A DNA stretch of 64,000 nt from Bombyx mori (Eukaryota; Arthropoda; Insecta; Lepidoptera; Bombycidae): assembly GCF_030269925.1 (NCBI RefSeq), contig NC_085112.1:8681501-8745500 (forward strand), read 5' to 3'. Positions 56,190-64,000 of this stretch are shown in pieces. Below the pieces are notes generated by a model. That model saw only the letters and a list, made by a program, of their open reading frames with translations, was not told where the DNA came from and searched no databases. A program made the translations under genes and the position numbers. Within the stretch, counting starts at the first letter, position 1. The number at the start of each line of letters is the position of its first letter.

Positions 56190-57350
56190 CACTGAAAATT
56201 TCGGGAATTAACGAAGTGACACAACATTACTATTTAAAAATGTATTTATTGCTTTTCGAAGTATTCTCCGCGAAATTTGACACATTTTTCCATACGATGG
56301 AACCAATCATTGAAGCAACCATTCCATTCGGAAGTTGGGGTCTCCAAATTGGCCGTTTTGTAGGCGTCCACAGCTTCTTCAGGTGATCAAAATCTTTGTC
56401 CACGCAATTTATTCTTTATTTTAGGGAAAGGATAGAAATCATTAGGGCTTAGGTCGGGGCTGTACGGCGGATGGTCTAATAATTCTATGTTTTCTTGCTC
56501 TAAAAACTCTTTTGTTCTGTGCGCGGTGTGAGAACTCGCATTGTCGTGATGGAGAATGATGCGGCGGTTGCAGTTCTCTTTACGGAGTTCAGAAACGACC
56601 TGTGGCAAACAAATGCTAGCATACCGTTCTGCATTAACCGTTCTTTGTCCCTCAAGAGGAATAGTCGTAACATGGCCGGTTTTGGAGACAAACGTGGCCA
56701 CCATTTTTTTTTTGCAACACTGCGTGAACGAACAATTTTTGTTGGCTTTAATTCATTTTCGAACACCCAAACTCGTGATTGATTTTTGTTTCGGGTTCGT
56801 ACGCGTATATCCAGGATTCGTCACCTGATACAATGTTGTATACAGCATTTGAGGATCCTGCGTGGAATCTTTCGAGAATTCTGACGCACCAAGTAATGCG
56901 AGCCGCTTTTTGCTCTTCACAGAGCGAACGCGATATCCATCGGGAAAACAACTTTTTTACACCTAATTGTTCATGCAAGATTATTTGTATTTGACTCATG
57001 CCAATGTCTAAAGTTGCCTGAATTTCGCGGTATGTCACATGTCGATCTTCCTCAATCAGCTTACGCACAGCATCAACGTTTTCTTGGGTGACTGCAGTTT
57101 TTGGACGACCTTGACGGGGATAATCACTGAGCTTGACACGTCCACGTTGAAACTCAGCAAACCAGCGATAAATTGTGGTTTTGGATGGGGCTTCATCACC
57201 AAATGCAGAAATCATCCGGTCAACACACTGTTTTTGTGTTAAACCACTTCGAAAGTCATAATAAATCATCGCTCTTGAATTTTCTCGAGTCAATTCCATT
57301 TTCTCAACGACTAAACAAGTTTGACAAAACCTCGTGACAAGACCGAGAAC
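56190..57350 (-). pseudogene. Mariner transposase, full length but broken
   Basis: The frame from MELTRENSRAMIYYDFRSGL (57299) covers both HTH motifs (FGDEAPSKTTIYRWFAEF) and the first catalytic Asp (VSGDESWIYAYEP). One frame change near 56785 and another in the A run near 56705 precede TIPLEGQRTVNAE, HHDNASSHTAHRT and YSPDLSPNDF (34 residues between aspartates, D34D). An in-frame TGA at about 56392 follows RGQRF. The remainder to EKCVKFRGEYFEKQ is readable. Near-complete length with few lesions suggests moderate age. I could not define matching terminal repeats. Confidence 0.82.
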
Positions 57351-57359
57351 CTTTTTTTA

Positions 57360-58685
57360 AATAAATAAATGGTATTCGATTTTTAAAACCAAGGAGTTTT
57401 CAATTAAAAAGATTTTAATATGACAGGAACAGTGGAAATATTCCATTCCCGATACTTTTAGTGCAGCCTCGTACAAAATCCTGGTCATTTGTACTGCGAA
57501 GCATTCGTGTACTCTAGTTGGAAGGAGAATCCGCTATTACGTATTAAGTATCTACGCCATGCCCAAGACTGGTTGACAGCATTCCAGTAATTTTTACTGT
57601 TTGCCGAAGGATGGTATCTAATTCCGAGCGAATATATGTACATATATGTATAATTAATTGGCATGTTTTACAGCCTTTTGACAGGTATCAACATTTAAGG
57701 TGTCGTCATTATGACATAATAAATATAAGGAGCTACATCTCAGTTCTGAAAGTAACATTATATGTATTTACATTCAGTAGAAAAGTATCAGGAATGGATG
57801 ATTTGGGGAATAAGCGAGAATGGCACTATTAAAATATACAGTGTTGTTTTTAATTATATCATATCTAGTCAATATTGCGAATTTCATAATAGCCAAAAAA
57901 ATCGAAAAGAAAGTTGTCATAATTTGACATCGTCAATTTGATGGAATTTCATATTCAAAGTCACTAATAATGTTACAGACGACGCGAATCGACTTTATCA
58001 AATACACGTGCTTATGCGTGGAACAAAGCTTTCAAAAGTGGTCGAGGTAAGACGTAAGATTTGAGTCGCTTTGGTGATAAAATTTGGCTGAATAACATTT
58101 TTTTTTTGTACTTCTTGACATCGTAGTATATAATAATATAATATAGAAGATAAAACTAATTTATTTTATTTATAATAACGTACTATACATACGTAACATA
58201 ACGTACATAACGTCTATTTCCATTTAAAAATCAAATGGTTACTTATAGATAATTCAATGCGAAGTACGTGGCTAAGTAGTGAGGTACAATCCATTAGCAC
58301 GGACTGCTATTACTCCGATTGCGAGCTAAACGTAACACTGACATTTGCACCCAGATGCTCTGGCCGGATAAAGAGCATTCACGTGTGATCTGAAAAACAT
58401 TTTTATTCTCTGCTTTCAGACATCGTGTTTACTGTTGTTGTTTATGGGTTTAAAAGGTATAATCTATTCCGTGCGAAGCTCGTAACCGAACTGGCCACGT
58501 GGCGATGTATTTTTAACACTTCGTAGATACACGTATGTTTTATATTTAAATAAACATATTATAGTTAGTTTGAAGAAATAGGTCAGTGTACTTTAAATGA
58601 GAGGTCACCTTAAATTTGTTATTCTTTGTAAATTCATATAGATTTATTATTATCTCTTTTTGGTTTCCGCATTTGGAACGAATTT
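57360..58685. other. AT-rich non-coding DNA
   Basis: No gene or repeat recognised. Confidence 0.4.
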
Positions 58686-58689
58686 GTAG

Positions 58690-59262
58690 TTTTTTTTTAT
58701 GATTAAAGGATTACTGGTGGCCCGGAGGCCTTTCCAGTTTCACCAGGACAGGTGGGCGAGCAAAGACTCAGCCAGGAGGGGTGGGATTTACTAACACTTA
58801 CCCGAGCGCCTCCGAAGGAGACCTAACAGCTCAAGAGCAATTGCTTCGCGAATGAATCTACTACCGGATCGGAATCGCGATCCGCTGAGAAGATCCGGCG
58901 AGAAACTCAGCGAGCTGATTCATGGGTTAGGTTGCACGGCGAACTCTTTGTCGAGTTCGACGAGTACGGTTACCGAGGTCCCTAAGCCTGCTCCTAGTGT
59001 TAGAGCTGCAGGCGTCTAATGCAAAGGTTATTGGATCTGATGGATCCGTAAGGACGTGTCTAGGGCGTCGACGGTGACTGGCTCCTGCGTGATCAGGATT
59101 CGGGGAGTAGTCAGCGGCGGCAACGATAAGGCGATTATCATGACGCATAGCCTTATCGAAGTACCGTTCCGACGCTGACTTCATGTATTTCTGGATAGAT
59201 TCGAGGCCCAGGTCGTCGTGTAGATCAACGTTCCTCACGAACCACGGAGCTCCGACGGCTAT
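58690..59262 (-). pseudogene. Jockey-like LINE, 3' fragment
   Basis: Same family as 12950-18055: short poly-T, near-identical 3' UTR, and the last ~103 codons of ORF2 (MRNVDLHDDLGLESIQKYMK to TRQRVRRAT). The 5' truncation is at 59262, where similarity ends after cgacggcta. No clear target duplication. Confidence 0.85.
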
Positions 59263-59269
59263 TAGTTAG

Positions 59270-59597
59270 TATTCACGCAATTAATGTCTGCTGACTGTCA
59301 AACAAACAAAAGACCACAACCAAATAAGCACTTTTTAAGTGATCCTCGATGTACTGATGAAAAGATTATATGTATTATGATTACATAAAGGTCAAGGTCA
59401 CGCGATATATTTATAATATATTAAATTATTTTTCAGATCATTATGAGATACTATTTGCTATTTTTAGAGCGTTTATAAAGTAAACTTACTTTTTTTTATT
59501 TAAATGCATAATTTTAAAATAGTCCAATTGATCTCAATCCCCTTCCTAATCTTGTTGTTTGAAACTTTACAAATTTTGTATGACAAATTTCTGGAAA
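59270..59597. other. Non-coding, nothing recognised
   Basis: AT-rich. Confidence 0.4.
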
Positions 59598-59598
59598 A

Positions 59599-60463
59599 TC
59601 TATTCTTAATATTATAAAGCTGAAGAGTTTGTTCGTTTGTTTGGTTGAATGCGTTAATCTCAGGAACTACTGGCCCAATAAAAAAAAATCTTTCAATGCT
59701 AGATAGCTTAGTGAGGAAGCCTGTAGAGCATATAACATTACGCTAAGACCAATACGAGTGGAGCACTAATAAATAATGTTTCAAAATCGATATATCATCA
59801 AATATTTTATAAAATAAAAAAAAAAAAATTTCAAAAATTATTATTAAATTTATAAATTGTTCGGCGGTAAAATTATTTAATACGCTAAAATATTTTATTA
59901 CAGGTATTTAATTGAAAAGAATTTGCCCTTTACAACATTTGATTTCAATGAGTATCTTTGAAGATATCGCAGTTTGAAAATAACATCGCAGCAAAATAAT
60001 GATCAAGCGTGTAATAATGATGTACAAGCCGCCGGCCAGGTGGCACGCGGCGGCACAGTATAAGAATAATAACAAGAAACACCCAAATCACTTCAAGATA
60101 GGCTTTGAAAATTGTAGATTTTTCTTGATTTCTCCAGGATCCTATCATCAGATCCTGATCCTAATGATTACAGGACCTTTCGGGAAGTTTACCTTTTCGA
60201 ATAAAAATAAATAACAAATAATTACCAGAACGGCTGCGTTCTCGAGAAATCGGTGAACAAATGTAAATAAAAAAAGGTAGTCGAATTGATAACCTCCTTT
60301 TTTGAAGTCCGTTAAAAAACATGATTATGGTACCTTAAATAGCTCCTTAGCATTCTATTATTCAAAAATAATTTCACCTTCTACGTAAATGGAGTCGCGG
60401 GTAAAATTTAGGGTTATCACAAAGTAACTATTCCATGCGAACGAAATCGCGGGCAAAAGCTAG
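59599..60463 (+). mobile_element. Helitron, 865 bp
   Basis: Starts TCTATTCTTAATATTATAAA after A and ends 'cgcgggcaaaagctag' before T. The 5' part 'gcgttaatctcaggaactac' and the 3' part are familiar from lepidopteran Helitrons. The middle (59950-60300) is not part of the usual core and includes a gccgcc...ggcggc inverted repeat (60031-60057). It may be a further insertion or captured DNA. Confidence 0.65.
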
Positions 60464-60464
60464 T

Positions 60465-61745
60465 TTCAATTTTTCTATTACGCTATCGCTTCGACCAGCT
60501 TTACTCCAAGAATTTCGGGACAACTCTTCCCCAGCAAAGATAATGTCTACAGTTGCATTTATAGTTTTGTGACCTTTTGTACATTAGCAACACAGAACAA
60601 GTTCGTAAAATGAATAAGATGTTGATGGAATTGTGACGGTTTCTGGAACACGACGTGGCTAATAATGTGGGAAGCTTGAAAAATCGTTGACCGAAAATAT
60701 ATTAACCCTGTTTAAAAGTTGGAAATTGAGTAGTACGGCATAACCTCAAAGTTTTGATTTTAATTTTAAATCAGGTGAGTCCTCAAAAGAACTAAATTGA
60801 CTTCGAGCCAGAGTAGAACAGTTATTAAAAACAGATAAGATAACCTGAAATATTCGCAAAAAAGACTCAATGAGGCTTACAATTTCAAAAAGCGTATTTT
60901 TTTATTGTTTTTTTTTTTCACTATACATAAACAATTGGACTGATAAACCATTATTTTTTGGATACATTTTCTCTAATACGCGGTTTAACACCTTCTATAT
61001 TTATCTTATATTTTATTATTTAGTAGCACTCCCAAACTTTTCATACTTACTGTAAAATATGTACTTGCTCTGCAACTTTTTCCAGATACAAGAACTAATA
61101 AATAAAAAATCACAGCACAATCTCAACTTTTCAAAGTTTGCCAATATTTTTTTGTTACTGAAATATAATGTTCTCTTTTTAATCCCGTCTATAACGTAAA
61201 TGCATTTTATGCGACTATACATTTATCACGTGTGATCTTAAGAGAGTCGTGACTGCAACAGTGTCGATGAACGCAAAAATAGAATCTCAGGATGTTTGTC
61301 TATATCAAGTGAGTACGTCAAATTAACTATGAAACAGTATACATATACCGATTTTTAGGAAATTCTCCCTGACATATGCTATCAGTTAAACTGGGTAGGG
61401 ATAGAGGCTTGAAACTTATTGATACGTACCTACATTAAAAAACTATGTATAAACAGTCAAGCACACAGTGAAGTGCTGCCTCTTAAAAACATCAGATCGA
61501 TGACTTACATTGGAATGACGCATATCGCATCTTTCAAACCGAGACTGCGTTAATACTTCGTCGTATGTACTCTACCAGTACTTACGATAGGTATTATGGG
61601 AAGTTAAAAAATAAAATAAGATGCCATTGCTAATTACTGTGTCAATATCTTAACGGTAGCTCGTTGAGGACATGGCTGCATACTCTTAAGTAATAAAAAA
61701 CCGAACAGACTATTGATCGAATAAAAAACGACGTACGTGAGAAAA
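60465..61745. other. AT-rich non-coding DNA
   Basis: No gene or repeat recognised. Confidence 0.4.
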
Positions 61746-61748
61746 AAC

Positions 61749-62042
61749 ACTGGTGGTAGGACCTCTTGTGAGTCCCCACGGATAGGTACTACCGCCTAGC
61801 CTATTTCTGCCGTGAAGCAGTAATGCGGTTCGGTTTGAAGCGTGGTGCAGCCGTTGCAACTATACTGAGTCTTTACAGCTTATATCTCAAGGTGGGTAGC
61901 GCATTTACGTTGCAAATGTCGATGCTCGATGTGCGAGCTCGTCCATTCATCTAAGCAATAAAAAAATAATAAAAAAAGGGCTTCAGTAACCACTTAACAC
62001 CAGGTGGGGTGTGAGCTCGTCCACCAATCTAAGCAATAAAAA
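61749..62042 (+). repeat. Family A repeat with duplicated 3' tail
   Basis: A copy from 'gtaggacctcttgtgagtcc' to 'catctaagcaataaaaaaat' that lacks the 'ccagtaaccacttaacacc' segment is followed directly by a second 3' end containing it ('cttcagtaaccacttaacac' to 'tctaagcaataaaa'). Confidence 0.7.
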
Positions 62043-62044
62043 AA

Positions 62045-62878
62045 AAATGAACCATCTGTCGCTTCGATTACTAATTTAATAGAAGGTTCAAAAAAAATCC
62101 AGTTGTTCGCATTACATTGATAATTTTAGTCTAATATGATATTGATGGTCACTGGTCACACCGGGGAACCATGACAACGCGGACGTCGACCTATACTCGT
62201 ATCGTGGAAAATAATAATAGACACTTCCTACTTGCCAATTATAACAAGTGTTTATTTGAAGCGTTTCTCCCTTACTCCTATTTTGATAGGACCGACGAAA
62301 CCTCTACACGGAAAAATACGAGTTTCATAAAACATCGACACTTCTGTAATTTTTAGACCCCGATATATTTCTACTTTTTTTTGGTATGTAACATCAAACA
62401 TGGGCAATCGAGCGGCTAGTCAGTATTTTGTTGCGAAATCTGTTCTGAATTTATTTTATTCTGAGTCACAATGTACCAGACATTCGATTTCGTCTATAAA
62501 AATGTATGTGACTGTAGTGAAAACACTAAAATTTCGTATTAAATATGTTAGATTATGATGAAACTCCGACGTTGATGAATTTCGTGCGACCTATATTTAA
62601 AAAAAAACACAAGTTACATAATCCGTTTGTTATTTACGGCGAACTCGTCGGAAAGATACGAAAATAAATTATTAGTTGTAGGTAGGTACGACTCATTCGA
62701 TTCTTTTTTTTTATTAACAATCTTAAACTTACAACAAACTAATCACAAATTTAGTAATTATCGTCGTAATATAATACATATAAGTAGGACCCACGTGATC
62801 TTTCAAGCTAATTAGCAATCAGACTTACCACCGATTCGCGATGAACTTTCGCCACTGTAAAAAATCGACAAAGAAACT
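62045..62878. other. Non-coding, nothing recognised
   Basis: A 61-codon frame at 62171-62356 has no signature. AT-rich otherwise. Confidence 0.35.
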
Positions 62879-62880
62879 TT

Positions 62881-62922
62881 TTTTTTTAATGCTCATATGG
62901 GTGGACGAGCTCACAGCCCACC
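62881..62922 (-). repeat. Family A 3' tail, inverted
   Basis: Poly-T then 'atgggtggacgagctcacag' and 'cccacc', the last ~40 bp of family A in minus orientation, joined directly to plus-strand LINE coding sequence. Confidence 0.6.
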
Positions 62923-64000
62923 ACTGCTGACCACGGATCCGGCCGGATACAGTGTGGTGGTCGACGCTCCACTTGGATCGTCTGATCACTGCCTTATCCG
63001 TGCTGTTGTACCACTCTCTCGTCCTGGTCGTCGAACGACGACCGGGTATCGAAGAGTTTGGAAGTATATGTCAGCAGATTGGGATGGATTGCGTGAATTT
63101 TACGCATCCTACCCATGGGGGCGGTTCTGCTTTTCCTCTGCTGATCCTGATGTCTGTGCGGACCGTCTTAAAGACGTGGTGCTCCAGGGGATGGAATTGT
63201 TTATTCCCTCCTCTGAGGTGCCCGTTGGGGGTCGCAGTAGACCCTGGTATAACAATGCCAGCAGGGATGCTGCACACCTCAAGCGGTCCGCATACGTGGC
63301 ATGGGATAATGCCAGGAGACGTCAGGATCCTAACATCTCAGAGGAAAGGCGGAAATATAACGCCGCTTCCAGGTCCTACAAGAAGGTTATTGCCAAGGCG
63401 AAGTCGGAGCACGTTGCTAGAGTTGGCGAGCGACTAAATAGCTATCCCTCTGGGAGCCGTGCTTTTTGGTCGCTCGCCAAAGCTGCAGAAGGAAACTTTT
63501 GCAGGTCTAGTCTCCCACCACTGCGCAAGTCCGATGACAGTTTGGCCCATAGTGCGAAAGAGAAGGCTGACCTTCTGGTCAAACTCTTTGCCTCGAACTC
63601 GACCGTGGACGACGGGGGTGCTACACCACCGAACATCCCCCGGTGTGATAGCTCCCTGCCTGAGATCTGCTTCACGCAGTGTGCAGTCAGGCGGGAGCTC
63701 CGACTCCTGGACGTCCATAAGTCGAGTGGACCAGACGGCATCCCTGCAGTGGTTCTGAAAACGTGCGCCCCTGAGCTGACGCCTGCGCTAACGCGTTTGT
63801 ATCGCCTCTCTTATTGCACTAACAGGGTTCCGTCTTCATGGAAGACCGCCCACGTCCACCCTATCCCCAAGAAGGGTGACCGGTCGGACCCATCGAGTTA
63901 TAGGCCTATCCCGATAACTTCCTTGCTTTCCAAGGTGATGGAGCGAATAATAAATATACAACTCCTGAAGTATCTGGAGGATCGCCAGCTGATCAGTGAC
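62923..64000 (+). CDS. LINE ORF2 (endonuclease end plus RT start), open to the window edge
   Basis: The frame beginning at 62921 is open for 360 codons to base 64000. It starts inside the AP-endonuclease domain (VVVDAPLGSSDHCLIRAV has the SDH catalytic motif), passes a linker (RPWYNNASRDAAHLKR, SGSRAFWSLAKAAEG), and enters the RT: LDVHKSSGPDGIPAVVLK, WKTAHVHPIPKKGDRS, SYRPIPITSLLSKVMER and LKYLEDRQLISD. This matches jockey/CR1-type ORF2. The 5' half is missing. A decayed piece of the same family is at 31447-31640. The catalytic FADD box would lie beyond the window. Confidence 0.85.

Noticed and set aside
55440..56195. 251-codon plus-strand frame
   Set aside because: It is antisense to the R1-clade copy at 55140-56143, whose minus-strand frame has the zinc motif and RT homology.

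Overview
The window is an AT-rich, intron- and transposon-dominated lepidopteran segment, almost certainly silkworm (Bombyx mori or close kin). This rests on Bm1-type SINE copies, the abundant silkworm repeat containing 'gtaggacctcttgtgagtcc', R1-clade, jockey-like, RTE and mariner elements, and Lepidoptera-style short Helitrons (5' TC, 3' CTAG, inserted between A and T). No prokaryotic features, rRNA, CRISPR arrays or free-standing tRNA genes were seen.

Only one host protein gene can be assembled with confidence. It is a three-exon sugar transporter of the Tret1-like/GLUT type on the minus strand: exon 1 at 22228-22139, exon 2 at 12412-12274, exon 3 at 11872-10611, 492 codons in total. Its 9.7 kb first intron holds a full-length jockey-like retrotransposon (12950-18055) with two open ORFs and a target-site duplication, in the same transcriptional sense as the gene, plus a MITE and several SINE/LINE pieces. 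A possible first coding exon of an unknown plus-strand gene lies at 38570-38591.

Layout. 1-10.5 kb: AT-rich non-coding DNA with old LINE/SINE fragments, a Helitron and an unexplained duplication. 10.6-22.2 kb: the transporter and its intronic transposons. 22.5-24.8 kb: Helitrons, microsatellites and a gypsy-like protease remnant. 24.88-31.23 kb: a hAT-like shell with a perfect 8-bp duplication, stuffed with RTE, Helitron, R1-clade, CR1-like and mariner insertions. 31-40 kb: mostly unique AT-rich DNA with scattered repeats and one GC-richer island. 40.06-46.0 kb: two head-to-tail Helitrons, the second carrying a captured 5' end of a jockey-like retrotransposon, followed by a 4.6 kb decayed hAT. 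46-51 kb: mostly unique DNA. 51.1-57.4 kb: an R1-clade element nested in a Bm1 SINE with a 101-nt poly(A), an oppositely oriented R1-clade copy and a mariner. 57.4-64 kb: a jockey 3' fragment, a long Helitron, repeats, and the open reading frame of a LINE that runs off the right edge.

The most interesting material is in the jockey-like 5' untranslated sequences. A hairpin with identical 6-bp stems sits exactly 48 nt before the ORF1 ATG in both the intact intronic element and the diverged Helitron-captured copy. The captured leader also contains tandem promoter-like monomers and tandem hairpins whose paired arms differ in sequence but keep pairing.
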